A stretch of 64,000 nucleotides of DNA from Nocardia mikamii NBRC 108933 (GTDB taxonomy: Bacteria; Actinomycetota; Actinomycetes; Mycobacteriales; Mycobacteriaceae), in assembly GCF_001613505.1 (NCBI RefSeq), contig NZ_BDCM01000007.1:62001-126000 (forward strand), in the 5' to 3' direction. Positions 56,315 through 64,000 of the stretch are shown here, piece after piece (positions within the stretch are counted from its first letter, which is position 1; every line of letters begins with the position of its first letter). The translations under genes and the position numbers were made by a program. The notes under the pieces are model-generated. The model ran no database searches. It was not told the DNA's origin and was given only the letters and a program-made list of their open reading frames with translations.

Positions 56315-56739
56315 ATGACCTCGGTTGCACAACATCTGCTGTGGTTCCTGCCGATGCTGTGGCTCGGCATGGTGCTGGCCATCTCCTTCCTGGAAGCGCC
56401 GCTGAAGTTTCGCGCGCCGGGAGTGACGCTCGCCCTCGGGCTGGGTATCGGCCGGCTGGTGTTCAAGGCGCTGAACATCACCGAGGCCGTCTTGGCGGCG
56501 CTGTTGCTGATTTCGGCGGCCGTGGTAGGCCCGGACGGGGCGACCTGGGGATGGCTGATCGGCGCGGCGGTCGTGCTGGCGATACAGGTGGTGGCGGTCC
56601 GGCCGCCGCTGACCCGGCGTTCGAACCAGGTCCTGGCCGTGAGGACGGACCGCGCTCGACGGCGCACTACTGGTACATCGGGCTCGAGCTTCTGAAGGTG
56701 GTCGCGCTGATCGGCCTGGCCATCGCCGCCGCGCGCTGA
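56315..56739 (+). pseudogene. Small membrane protein broken by a -1 frameshift
   Basis: From ATG 56315 the frame encodes about four hydrophobic helices (LLWFLPMLWLGMVLAISFLE, LVFKALNITEAVLAALLLIS, IGAAVVLAIQVVAV) up to RRSNQVLA, then drifts into Arg/Thr-rich nonsense and stops at 56695. The other frame continues from 56641 with EDGPRSTAHYWYIGLELLKV, VALIGLAIAAAR and stop at 56739, clearly the natural end. A single base missing near 56637-56640 explains it. Without it the protein would be about 142 residues. Either a sequencing error or a recent inactivating deletion. No named family recognised. Confidence 0.75.
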
Positions 56740-56788
56740 CATCGGCAATGACCACCGCGGCCGTATCTTGGCCTGCTCACCAGACCCG

Positions 56789-56818
56789 TTGACTTATGCA
56801 GGTAAATGCCTGCATAAT
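56789..56818 (+). promoter_or_regulatory. Promoter and operator of the ArsR-SRPBCC gene
   Basis: TTGACT (56789-56794) and CATAAT (56813-56818) with an 18-base spacer form a sigma-70-type promoter. Between and over them lies a perfect 9-base inverted repeat, TTATGCAGG and CCTGCATAA (56794-56802 and 56809-56817). The GTG start is 7 bases after the -10, so the mRNA is probably leaderless. The layout implies autorepression. Confidence 0.75.
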
Positions 56819-56824
56819 TTTCCC

Positions 56825-57619
56825 GTGCAACCCGAACCGGATTTGGACGTGGCCTTCAAGGCGTTGGCCGACCCGACGCGGCGGCTGGTGCTGGATCGGC
56901 TTCGCGAGCAGAACGGGCAGACTCTGCGCGAACTGTGCGAGCGGGTGGAGATGGCGCGCCAGTCACTGACGCAGCATCTCGACATCCTGGTGCGAGCGGG
57001 ACTGGTCACCGTGCTGCGACGCGGGCGGGAACGGGTGCACTACATCAATCCGGCACCTATCCACGACATCGAACAACGATGGATCTCCGTCTTCGACAGG
57101 CCGCGACTGGATGCGATCCGGGCCATCAGAAACCAGGCTGAGGAGTACGCCATGAGCACGACCGTGCCCACCTACGTCTACGTCACCTACATTCACGCCA
57201 GTGCCGAACAGGTCTGGAAGGCGCTGACCGACGCCGATCTCACCGCCCGCTACTGGGGACACGCGAATGTGTCCGACTGGCAACCGGGTTCGAGCTGGGA
57301 GCACCGCCGCGTCGACGGCTCGGGCGCCGTCGACGTCGTGGGCGAGGTGATCGAATCGGATCCGCCGCACCGCCTCGTGGTGACCTTCGAGGACATGCCG
57401 GATGCCGACCGGTCGCCGTCGCTGGTCACCTTCCTCGTCGAACCGCACCGCGATATCGTCCGGCTCACCGTCACCCACGAGAATCTGCCGAATCAGGAGA
57501 TGCTGCAAGGCATTTCGAGCGGGTGGCCCGCCGTGCTGGCCAACCTCAAATCCCTCCTCGAGACCGGCGACGTACTGCCGCAGGCCCCGTGGGAGATGTC
57601 GAGCGAACCGGTGGGCTGA
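56825..57619 (+). CDS. ArsR-family regulator fused to an SRPBCC (AHSA1) domain
   Basis: A 264-residue fusion. Residues 5-100 are a winged helix of the ArsR type (FKALADPTRRLVLDRL, TLRELCERVEMARQSLTQHLDIL, VTVLRRGRERVHYIN). Residues 115-255 are an AHSA1/START-like ligand-binding domain (IHASAEQVWKALTDADLTARYWG, GEVIESDPPHRLVVTFED). No metal-binding cysteines are present. The START-like cavity probably senses a small hydrophobic ligand. Separate ArsR and SRPBCC genes are common neighbours; fusion is the less usual form. GTG 56825 is preferred since the operator and promoter lie directly upstream. Confidence 0.88.
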   Translation: MQPEPDLDVAFKALADPTRRLVLDRLREQNGQTLRELCERVEMARQSLTQHLDILVRAGLVTVLRRGRERVHYINPAPIHDIEQRWISVFDRPRLDAIRAIRNQAEEYAMSTTVPTYVYVTYIHASAEQVWKALTDADLTARYWGHANVSDWQPGSSWEHRRVDGSGAVDVVGEVIESDPPHRLVVTFEDMPDADRSPSLVTFLVEPHRDIVRLTVTHENLPNQEMLQGISSGWPAVLANLKSLLETGDVLPQAPWEMSSEPVG

Positions 57620-57640
57620 GCCGGATCGGGCGAATCCGGA

Positions 57641-59260
57641 TCAGACGACGGCGCGCTGCAGGATCGCCTCGGTATCCACCCCGACCGGGAGGGTGCCGAA
57701 GGCGATCCCCCAGTCACCACCGAATCGGCTGGCGCAGAACGCATCCGCGACCGCGGCATGTCCGTGCCGCACCAACTGCGCGCCCTGCAGTACCAACGCC
57801 ATCAGTTCGACCACGCGCCGGGCGCGGAACTCGATATCGCTGAGGTCGGTGAGCTCCTTGCCGATCCGGTCGATCGCGTCGTCGAGGTGGTGGTTCGCGC
57901 CGCGGGCCAGCGAAACCTCGTTGAAGTAGGCCTCGACCGTCTCCGGCTGACGGCCCATGGCGCGCAGGGCGTCCAGCGCCGCCACATTGCCCGAGCCCTC
58001 CCAGATCGACATCAGCGGCGCCTCCCGGTACAGCCGCGGCATACCCGATTCCTCGACGTAGCCGTTGCCGCCGAAGCATTCCAGCGCCTCGGCCGCGTGC
58101 GCCGGGGCACGCTTGCAGACCCAATATTTGGTGACCGCCAACGCGATTCGGCGCAGTGCCGCCTCGGCCGGGTCGGCCGCGGCGCGGTCGGTGGCACCGG
58201 CCAGCCGCATCATCACCGTCGTCGCGGCATCGGATTCGATTACGAGATCGGCCAGCACATTGCGCATGGCGGGCTGGTCGATCAGCTTGGCGCCGAACGC
58301 TTCCCGATGCCGTGCGTGGTGGGCGGCGTAGACCACACCGGTGCGCATGCCGGTCGCCGAACCGATCACACAGTCGAGCCGGGTCATGTTCACCATCTCG
58401 ATGATGGTCTTCACACCCGCCCCCTCGGCGCCGACCAGCCAGCCGGTCGCGTTCTCGTACTCGATCTCCGACGACGCGTTGGACTTGTTGCCCAGCTTGT
58501 CCTTCAGGCGCTGCAGCCGCAGCGCGTTGCGGGTGCCGTCGGGCAGCACCCGCGGCAGCAGGAAGCAGGACAGGCCGCCGGGCGCCTGGGCCAGCGTCAG
58601 GAACATGTCCGACATCGGCGCGGAGGTGAACCACTTGTGCCCGACGATGCGGTAGGTGCCGTCGGATTGCGGTGTGGCCGTGGTGGTATTGGCGCGGACG
58701 TCGGAGCCGCCCTGCTTCTCCGTCATCGACATCCCGGCGATCAGCCCGGCCTTCGACGAGGGTTCGCGCAGGCCGAAATCGTAGGTGCGCGAACCGAGTA
58801 GCGGCTCGAAGCGGGCGGCCAGTTCGGGATTGTGACGCAATGCCGGAACCGCGGCATAGGTCATGGAGATGGGGCACATATGTCCGGCGTCGGCGATGCC
58901 CCAGGTGTAGAACTTCGCGGCGCGGGCGGCGTGCGCGCCGGGCCGCTCGTCGAGCCAGGGGCTGCCGTGCAGGCCGTGCCGCACCGCGACGTCCATCAGG
59001 TTGTGCCAGTAGGGGTGGAACTCCACCTCGTCGACCCGATTGCCGTAGCGATCGTGAGTGTGCAGCACCGGCGGGTACTCGTTGGCGAGCCTGCCCCACT
59101 CCTGCGCCTCGAAACTACCTGCCAGCGCGCCCAATTCGCGCACTTCGGCTTCCGCCCAGCCGGCGCCCTCGCGGTGCAGGCCCTCGATCAGGGCCGGATT
59201 GCGGGAGAAGTCGAACGGGGTGATCGGCGGGACCTGGTTGAACACTTCGTGGGTGGCCAT
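57641..59260 (-). CDS. Acyl-CoA dehydrogenase, AidB-like
   Basis: A 539-residue flavoenzyme of the AidB/acyl-CoA dehydrogenase group: GMSMTEKQGGSDVRANTT for flavin and substrate contacts, RIVGHKWFTSAPMSD, ECFGGNGYVEESGMPRLYREAPLMSIWEGSGN. AidB-type members bind DNA and protect against alkylation in E. coli, but most actinobacterial homologues have unknown substrates. ATG 59260 gives MATHEVFNQVPPITPFD, the family start. It begins 10 bases after the TetR stop, so the regulator and the enzyme form one operon. Confidence 0.92.
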   Translation of the reverse strand: MATHEVFNQVPPITPFDFSRNPALIEGLHREGAGWAEAEVRELGALAGSFEAQEWGRLANEYPPVLHTHDRYGNRVDEVEFHPYWHNLMDVAVRHGLHGSPWLDERPGAHAARAAKFYTWGIADAGHMCPISMTYAAVPALRHNPELAARFEPLLGSRTYDFGLREPSSKAGLIAGMSMTEKQGGSDVRANTTTATPQSDGTYRIVGHKWFTSAPMSDMFLTLAQAPGGLSCFLLPRVLPDGTRNALRLQRLKDKLGNKSNASSEIEYENATGWLVGAEGAGVKTIIEMVNMTRLDCVIGSATGMRTGVVYAAHHARHREAFGAKLIDQPAMRNVLADLVIESDAATTVMMRLAGATDRAAADPAEAALRRIALAVTKYWVCKRAPAHAAEALECFGGNGYVEESGMPRLYREAPLMSIWEGSGNVAALDALRAMGRQPETVEAYFNEVSLARGANHHLDDAIDRIGKELTDLSDIEFRARRVVELMALVLQGAQLVRHGHAAVADAFCASRFGGDWGIAFGTLPVGVDTEAILQRAVV

Positions 59261-59270
59261 ATGAGTTCTC

Positions 59271-59867
59271 CTATTCGTGCGCGCCGAGGGCGCGCAGGGC
59301 GAAGGCGACGAGTTCGGGCACCACGGATTCGCTCTGCAACTGCTCGGCCAGCGGTCCGACCAGCACCTCACCGATGGCGCCCACCAAGGCGGTGGCGGTG
59401 GTGCGCGGATCCTGGGGCGGCAGTTGCCCGGCGCCGACACCGTCAGCGATCGCGGTCTCGAAGGTTTCGGCGAACGCCCTGCGGAAGCGCAGGCGTTCGG
59501 TGTCGACGCTCGCGTCCACGGGTTCGGCGAGCAGGACGTAGGCGAGTTTGGGATTCTTCAGCGCGCGCCCGGCGAAGGTCTCCACCGCGGCGGTGACGCG
59601 TTCGACCACACCACCCTCCGCCCCGGCCTGCGCGACCGCGGCGACCTCCCGGGTGACGACGTCCCGGAACACGGCGGTGACCAGTTCGGCCTTACCGCTG
59701 AAGCTCTTGTAGACGGTTCCGGTGGCGACCCCGGCCTCCGCGGCGACGGTGGCCATCGACAGCCCGGCGAAGCCCTGCTCCGAGAGCACCTTCATGGCCG
59801 CGTGCACGATGGCGCGCGACTGGGCGTCCAGTCGCGCCTGCACGGCGGGGGTTCTGCGGTACGCCAC
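59271..59867 (-). CDS. TetR-family transcriptional regulator
   Basis: A 198-residue regulator with the N-terminal helix-turn-helix (IVHAAMKVLSEQGFAGLSMATVAAEAGVATGTVYKSF) and a divergent C-terminal ligand domain. GTG 59867 starts immediately beside a long inverted repeat, its likely operator. It is co-transcribed with the acyl-CoA dehydrogenase and divergent from the enoyl-CoA hydratase, so it probably controls both in response to an acyl-CoA or fatty acid (inference). Confidence 0.93.
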   Translation of the reverse strand: MAYRRTPAVQARLDAQSRAIVHAAMKVLSEQGFAGLSMATVAAEAGVATGTVYKSFSGKAELVTAVFRDVVTREVAAVAQAGAEGGVVERVTAAVETFAGRALKNPKLAYVLLAEPVDASVDTERLRFRRAFAETFETAIADGVGAGQLPPQDPRTTATALVGAIGEVLVGPLAEQLQSESVVPELVAFALRALGAHE

Positions 59868-59869
59868 GC

Positions 59870-59896
59870 AAGAAGTGAATCACATATTCATTTCTT
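59870..59896. promoter_or_regulatory. Operator in the TetR/enoyl-CoA hydratase divergent promoter
   Basis: Eleven-base arms AAGAAGTGAAT and ATTCATTTCTT with a single mismatch around CACAT. It touches the TetR start and overlaps TTGACG (59895-59900), a possible -35 for the hydratase gene. Typical place and shape for a TetR operator. Confidence 0.7.
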
Positions 59897-59932
59897 GACG
59901 CAAGGGCCGGGGCGGGCCGTATGGTCGAATTC

Positions 59933-60694
59933 GTGAGCGTACGAATCGAGCGCAGCGGGCCGGTCTTCACGGTGATCCTGGATCGTCCCGAGGCACGCAA
60001 TGCCGTCGACGGACCGACCGCGCAGGCCCTGGCGGCGGCGTTCCGCGAATTCGATGCCGACGACACGGCGGCGGTCGCGGTGCTCTGGGGCGCGGGCGGC
60101 ACCTTCTGCGCCGGGGCGGATCTGAAATCGCTGGGCACCGAGAAGTCCAACCGGGCGGCCGAGGACGGCGACGGGCCGATGGGCCCCACCCGCATGACGC
60201 TGTCCAAACCGGTGATCGCCGCGGTATCCGGCTATGCCGTAGCCGGTGGACTGGAACTGGCGCTGTGGTGCGATCTGCGAATCGCCGAGCAGGACAGCAC
60301 ATTCGGCGTGTTCTGCCGCCGCTGGGGCGTTCCCCTGATCGACGGTGGCACGGTGCGACTGCCGCGCATCGTCGGCCACGGCCGGGCGATGGACATGATC
60401 CTGACCGGCCGTGCGGTCACCGCACCCGAGGCACTGCAGATCGGACTGGTCAGCCAAGTCGTGGCCCCCGGCGAATCTCGGGCCGCCGCGGAGCGGCTCG
60501 CCACCGAACTGGCCGCGCTGCCGCAGACGTGCCTGCGGTCGGATCGGATGTCGGCACTGGAGCAGTGGGGGCTCGACGAATCGGAGGCGATGACTCGCGA
60601 GTTCCGCTACGGCTTCACCGCGCTGGCCGACGGCGCGCTCGAGGGTGCGCAACGGTTCGCCGGCGGCGCGGGCCGGCACGGATCGTCGGCCTGA
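59933..60694 (+). CDS. Enoyl-CoA hydratase/isomerase family protein
   Basis: A 253-residue crotonase-fold protein: RSGPVFTVILDRPEARNAVD, the oxyanion-hole segments WGAGGTFCAGADLKSL and AAVSGYAVAGGLELALWCDLRIA, and GVPLIDGGTVRLPRI. The acid residues used by classical hydratases are partly replaced, so isomerase or other crotonase chemistry is possible. GTG 59933 is chosen over ATG 59921 because it follows a TATGGT-like -10 by 7 bases, suggesting a leaderless transcript. Confidence 0.88.
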   Translation: MSVRIERSGPVFTVILDRPEARNAVDGPTAQALAAAFREFDADDTAAVAVLWGAGGTFCAGADLKSLGTEKSNRAAEDGDGPMGPTRMTLSKPVIAAVSGYAVAGGLELALWCDLRIAEQDSTFGVFCRRWGVPLIDGGTVRLPRIVGHGRAMDMILTGRAVTAPEALQIGLVSQVVAPGESRAAAERLATELAALPQTCLRSDRMSALEQWGLDESEAMTREFRYGFTALADGALEGAQRFAGGAGRHGSSA

Positions 60695-60700
60695 GCGGCG

Positions 60701-61927
60701 ATGGGCCGGCTCACCGTCGTCGACGAGATCTTCCTGCGCGCCCATCGCGGTCTGGGCACTCCCAGTGCGCTGCAAGGATTGTGGCGCACCGCCGATTCCA
60801 TCGACCGCCGGCTGCTGGAACAGATCCACACCGCCCTGCGCGTCGGCCCGCTCGGCCGCCGTGTCGTCCGGCCGCGGGTGCCGGGGGCGCGGCCGTACTG
60901 GCGGCGCAACGACGGCGCTCATCCGTTGCGCATCGCCGGCGGCGGTATCACCACCGCTGATCTGCTGAGCTGGGCCGACGAACAGGGTTACGAGCTGGAT
61001 CCGGAATTCGGACCGGGATGGCGGCTGTCCGCGGCGGCGCTGCGTGAGGGCGGTTCGGTGGTGGCGCTGACGTGTTCTCACGCCCTCGCCGACGGACGCG
61101 GCCTGGCACTGGCCGTCGACCACGCACTGTCCGGCACGCCGGTCACGGATTATGCCGCCCCACAGTCGGATTGGGCCGATGCCGCCCGGCAGTGGTCCAC
61201 CGTGGCGTCCGGCACCGCGCGCGCCCTGCGCCACGGGGTACCGCGGGACTCCGGTGGCGGCACGGGCCGCAGCGCCGAGACGGCGGCGACCTCCGATGCG
61301 GTACTCCAATTTCCGGCGGCCGACTGGGAGCTGGCCGCGGCGGGGCGGGGCGGAACCGCCAACAGCCTTTTCCTTCATGTCGTCGCGAAAATACTGTGGG
61401 ACAGCGGCTTTCCCGTTCCGACCATCACCGCCGCCGTGCCCGTCGACACCCGCGACGACCGCCGCGTCAACAACGACATGGCCATGACCGAAGTGACGGT
61501 CGAGCGCACCGACACACCCGCCACCCTCCGCGAGAAGTGCCGTGCGGCATACGAATACCGGATGTCCGGCCCGCCGGGCATGCCCGCGGAACTGCTCCAG
61601 GTGCTGCCCGCACGCGTGGCGCATCGGGTCTCCCGCGGCGCGGGCGAACGGGACATTTTGTGCTCGAATATCGGCACCCTCCCGGCCTCGCTGGCACAGC
61701 TGGGCTCCCATCGCTGCACCGGCGTCGCCGCCCGGGCCATCCATCCCGGACTGCAACCGACGGCGCTCCCCCGCACCCGACTCGCGGCCTATCTGTGCCG
61801 GATCGGGCACACGTACACCCTCGCACTGGTCGGCCTGGATCAGGAGCGGATGCGAACCTCCACTGCGCTGGCGGATTTCGCGCGCACGGTGATCGAGCGG
61901 CTGGAGGTGCCGGTCACCGTCTGGTGA
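60701..61927 (+). CDS. HxxxDG acyltransferase/condensation-type protein
   Basis: A 408-residue protein of the same superfamily as the operon enzyme at 10278-11423. Seen: TCSHALADGRGLALAV (HxxxDG with Ser before it), a VPVDTRDDRRVNNDMAM segment and CSNIGTLPASL near the C-terminus, as in wax-ester synthase/PapA-like proteins. Six bases separate it from the enoyl-CoA hydratase gene, so they share a transcript. It probably moves an acyl group from CoA to an alcohol or amine; the acceptor is unknown. Confidence 0.82.
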   Translation: MGRLTVVDEIFLRAHRGLGTPSALQGLWRTADSIDRRLLEQIHTALRVGPLGRRVVRPRVPGARPYWRRNDGAHPLRIAGGGITTADLLSWADEQGYELDPEFGPGWRLSAAALREGGSVVALTCSHALADGRGLALAVDHALSGTPVTDYAAPQSDWADAARQWSTVASGTARALRHGVPRDSGGGTGRSAETAATSDAVLQFPAADWELAAAGRGGTANSLFLHVVAKILWDSGFPVPTITAAVPVDTRDDRRVNNDMAMTEVTVERTDTPATLREKCRAAYEYRMSGPPGMPAELLQVLPARVAHRVSRGAGERDILCSNIGTLPASLAQLGSHRCTGVAARAIHPGLQPTALPRTRLAAYLCRIGHTYTLALVGLDQERMRTSTALADFARTVIERLEVPVTVW

Positions 61928-61954
61928 GGACGGCGGACGTGAGCCCGAATCTCC

Positions 61955-62671
61955 TCACACCGACTGTGGAGCACGCTCGGTCCGTGCCGGATCCTCGCTC
62001 GGAGAATCCGTGCGCGCCCGCACGTGCGTGGGGATCCCACCCTCGCGTACGAGGTCGGGCGCCGGGATCGGGGTGCCGAAGGCATGGCGGACCGGAAGCA
62101 GACCCGCCCACGCGTCGCTGTTCAGGTCGGCGGGATCGTCGGAGGGATCGCCGGTACGGGTCTTCACCGAGGCTTCGGTGAGGTCGAGAGCCAGAACCAG
62201 GGTGGCCGCCAGTTCCTTCTTGTCGGGCGCACGCACGGTGTCCCAGGCGCCGGGGGCGGAATGTTCGACGATGGCGCGCAGCGCGCGCAACCGCTCCTCG
62301 GGATCGGTGACCTCGACCGGGCGCCCATGGATGACGGCCGAGCGGTAGTTCATCGAAAAGTGCATGGCCGCACGGGCGTACACGATCGCATCGACCAACG
62401 TCACCGCCACCGAGATCTCGCCGGTGAGGGCGGCGCGCATATTGCCGGCACCGGTCGATCCGTGCAGGTAGAGCGTGTCGTTCACCCGCCCGTAGGTGGT
62501 CGGCAGCACGACCGGGGCACCGTGCAGCAGCACGCCGATATGGCAGATCAGGCCGGCGTCGAGAACGTCGTCCAACGCCGCGCGGTCGGTCGCCGCGCGG
62601 TCCCGGTAACGACTGACCGTACTGCGGCGGGTGGGAGAAAGCGCAGGTCTGGGAACTGGCATGGCGGTCAT
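61955..62671 (-). CDS. Pyridoxamine 5'-phosphate oxidase-like flavin protein
   Basis: A 238-residue split-barrel flavin-binding protein (LDAGLICHIGVLLHGAPVVLPTTYGRVNDTLYLHGS, then FSMNYRSAVIHGRPVEVTDPEERLRALR). It lacks the full PdxH pattern and belongs to the broad PNPOx-like group, for which deazaflavin (F420), FMN or heme binding occurs. It is divergent from a MocR-type regulator, an arrangement often seen when the regulator controls the oxidase. ATG 62671; a second ATG three codons in is possible. Confidence 0.88.
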   Translation of the reverse strand: MTAMPVPRPALSPTRRSTVSRYRDRAATDRAALDDVLDAGLICHIGVLLHGAPVVLPTTYGRVNDTLYLHGSTGAGNMRAALTGEISVAVTLVDAIVYARAAMHFSMNYRSAVIHGRPVEVTDPEERLRALRAIVEHSAPGAWDTVRAPDKKELAATLVLALDLTEASVKTRTGDPSDDPADLNSDAWAGLLPVRHAFGTPIPAPDLVREGGIPTHVRARTDSPSEDPARTERAPQSV

Positions 62672-62691
62672 GTGAACAGCATCGCGCGGCG

Positions 62692-62710
62692 AATGGCATG
62701 ATGAAATGGC
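62692..62710. promoter_or_regulatory. Possible MocR direct-repeat site
   Basis: AATGGC occurs at 62692-62697 and 62705-62710 in the 89-base divergent promoter region, a 13-base period. MocR regulators often bind direct repeats in such positions. Short and unproven. Confidence 0.3.
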
Positions 62711-62760
62711 CAATACACCGGCTTTCGAGCAGTCCACTTCGAGCGGATCGGAGGGCAACC

Positions 62761-64000
62761 GTGGAGGAGCTGCCGCTCGCGATCGATCGATCGGACCGGC
62801 GTCCACTGTCGGTGCAGGTCGCCGACGAGCTGCGCAACGCCGCAACAGACGGACGACTCCGCGGCGGTGACCGAATGCCCTCCTCGCGAGCCCTCGCCGC
62901 CCGGCTCGGCGTCAGCCGCACCGTGGTCACCGCCGCCTACGACCAATTACATGCCGAGGGCTGGATCTGCGGGCGGCACGGATCCGGGACCTACCTCACC
63001 GCGGCACCCGATCCCGCCTCGAACCACGCGGCCGTTCAGGCGGATCCGGATTCCGCCGGGGAGCTGCTGGACCTCGCGCCCGGCGCCCCCTGCGCGGAGG
63101 CGATGGACACCGCCGCATGGCGGCGGGCCTGGCGCGCGGCCGGCGATCGTGGCCCCTCGGTGCGCAAAGAGCGCGCCGGCGATCCCGGCTATCGGGCCAT
63201 GGTCGCCGAACATCTGCTGCGCCATCGCGGACTGCGCGTCGATCGACCGGCGCGAATCATCGCGACAGCCGGAACCAGTTCCGCCGTAGCCGAATTCGCT
63301 CGCGCGGTGCTGCGGCCCGGCGATGCCGTCGCCATCGAAGACCCCGGATACCAGCGCGCGGTCGGCGCCTTCCGTTCCGCCGGAGTCGAGGTGGTGCCGG
63401 TGCCGATGGACCGCGACGGAATCCTGGTCGAATCGATTCCCGCACATGTCCGCGCGGTGTATTGCACTCCGGCACACCAATTTCCACTCGGGGTACGGAT
63501 GCCCGCCGGTCGCCGGGTCGAGCTCGTGGACTTCGCGCGGCGCACCGGCGCGGTGATCATCGAAGACGACTACGACGGGGAACTGCGCTACGACAGCGCA
63601 CCGCTGCCCTTACTCGCCGGGCTCGCGCCCGACCTGGTCGTCCACCTCGGCACCACCTCGAAGATCCTTTCTCCCACACTGGGCGTCGGATGGCTGGTCG
63701 CCGCACCCTGGATCGTGGCGGCCGTACTGGAGCACCGCGAATCGACCGGCGCGTGGCCGGCCCCGGCCGGGCAGCTGGTGCTTGCCGAACTCGCCCGCCA
63801 CGGCGATCTTGCCCGCCATCTGCGCCGATTGCGCCGGGAAGTGCCGCCCCGGCGCACCCTCACCGTCGCCGAACTCCGGCGCCACGGTCTCGATATCCGC
63901 GGTGACGACGCCGGATCACACCTGGTGGTTCCCCTCCCCGATGCGGTCGCCGAAAGCCGCGCGATCGAGCTCGCCCGCCGTCGCGGTGTCCTCCTCGACG
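62761..64000 (+). CDS. MocR-family GntR/aminotransferase regulator, 3' end outside window
   Basis: 413 residues are visible. Residues about 10-75 are a GntR winged helix (MPSSRALAARLGVSRTVVTAAY), then a linker and a fold-type I aminotransferase-like domain with the PLP pocket (IIEDDYDGELRY) and the Schiff-base lysine in GTTSKILSPTLGVGW. GTG 62761 follows GGAGGG. MocR proteins such as PdxR sense PLP or an amino compound and control a divergent neighbour; here that is the flavin-type oxidase gene. The frame is open at the right edge, with roughly 50 residues missing. Confidence 0.93.
   Translation, partial: MEELPLAIDRSDRRPLSVQVADELRNAATDGRLRGGDRMPSSRALAARLGVSRTVVTAAYDQLHAEGWICGRHGSGTYLTAAPDPASNHAAVQADPDSAGELLDLAPGAPCAEAMDTAAWRRAWRAAGDRGPSVRKERAGDPGYRAMVAEHLLRHRGLRVDRPARIIATAGTSSAVAEFARAVLRPGDAVAIEDPGYQRAVGAFRSAGVEVVPVPMDRDGILVESIPAHVRAVYCTPAHQFPLGVRMPAGRRVELVDFARRTGAVIIEDDYDGELRYDSAPLPLLAGLAPDLVVHLGTTSKILSPTLGVGWLVAAPWIVAAVLEHRESTGAWPAPAGQLVLAELARHGDLARHLRRLRREVPPRRTLTVAELRRHGLDIRGDDAGSHLVVPLPDAVAESRAIELARRRGVLLD

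Noticed and set aside
1..64000. CRISPR arrays, tRNA or rRNA genes, insertion sequences, prophage genes
   Set aside because: No regularly spaced repeats, cloverleaf-like segments, transposase motifs or terminal inverted repeats with target duplications were seen on reading both strands.

Overview
The window is about 70% G+C actinobacterial chromosome and is best read as Nocardia or a close mycolic-acid-containing relative. The reasons are an MspA-type porin, the MprAB-PepD-MoaB2-MscL block, a Glp/GlpR cell-division pair, PerM, and a gene order that mirrors (inverted) the Mycobacterium tuberculosis stretches around pgi-sucCD-purHN and mprA-galU-rimJ. I know that synteny from memory of the M. 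tuberculosis map; no alignment was run.

Bases 1-14.3 kb hold one minus-strand biosynthetic operon that leaves the window on the left. In transcription order it encodes an R2lox-like diiron protein, a free acyl carrier protein, a fatty acyl-AMP ligase, a stand-alone HxxxDG condensation/acyltransferase-type enzyme, a SAM methyltransferase, a carbamoyltransferase, and a giant NRPS/PKS of at least 2,538 residues. The giant protein starts in the middle of a condensation domain. It continues with adenylation (serine-like code), carrier, KS, a collapsed AT without its catalytic serine, DH, KR and ACP. A likely logic, which is inference, is: activate a fatty acid, load it on the ACP, oxidise it, join it to a carrier-bound amino acid with the separate condensation enzyme, extend it once with extender units supplied in trans, then methylate and carbamoylate. 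I do not recognise the product. This is the best candidate for an undescribed system here.

Bases 14.8-28 kb carry cell-envelope and housekeeping genes: glpR, a RimJ-like acetyltransferase, glp, galU, a 5-formyl-THF cyclo-ligase, an FmdB-type zinc ribbon, a SAF protein, mscL, an MspA porin, moaB2, pepD and mprB-mprA. Direct-repeat MprA-type boxes lie upstream of both pepD and mprA.

Bases 28-34.4 kb hold a conservon (sensor kinase, roadblock, DUF742, small GTPase) followed by an MHYT membrane sensor and a secreted protein. Bases 35.4-38.4 kb are a zinc-starvation island: two divergent operons of zinc-free ribosomal proteins (L32, L31, L28, L33, S14, S18) plus the MRF ribosome-hibernation GTPase-like protein, with two Zur-type boxes between them.

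Bases 38.4-56.2 kb carry a lectin-LysM protein, a lipoprotein, purH-purN, perM, a YGQ-repeat DUF5336 protein, sucCD with a strong terminator, an M23 peptidase, a GNAT relic, pcrA/uvrD1, an AroQ-delta chorismate mutase, a succinate-semialdehyde dehydrogenase and pgi. Bases 56.3-64 kb are accessory metabolism and regulation: a frameshifted membrane protein, an ArsR-SRPBCC fusion with an operator on its promoter, an AidB-like acyl-CoA dehydrogenase with a TetR regulator, an enoyl-CoA hydratase, a second HxxxDG acyltransferase, and a divergent flavin-type oxidase/MocR pair cut by the right edge. I saw no rRNA, tRNA, CRISPR array, insertion sequence or phage gene.
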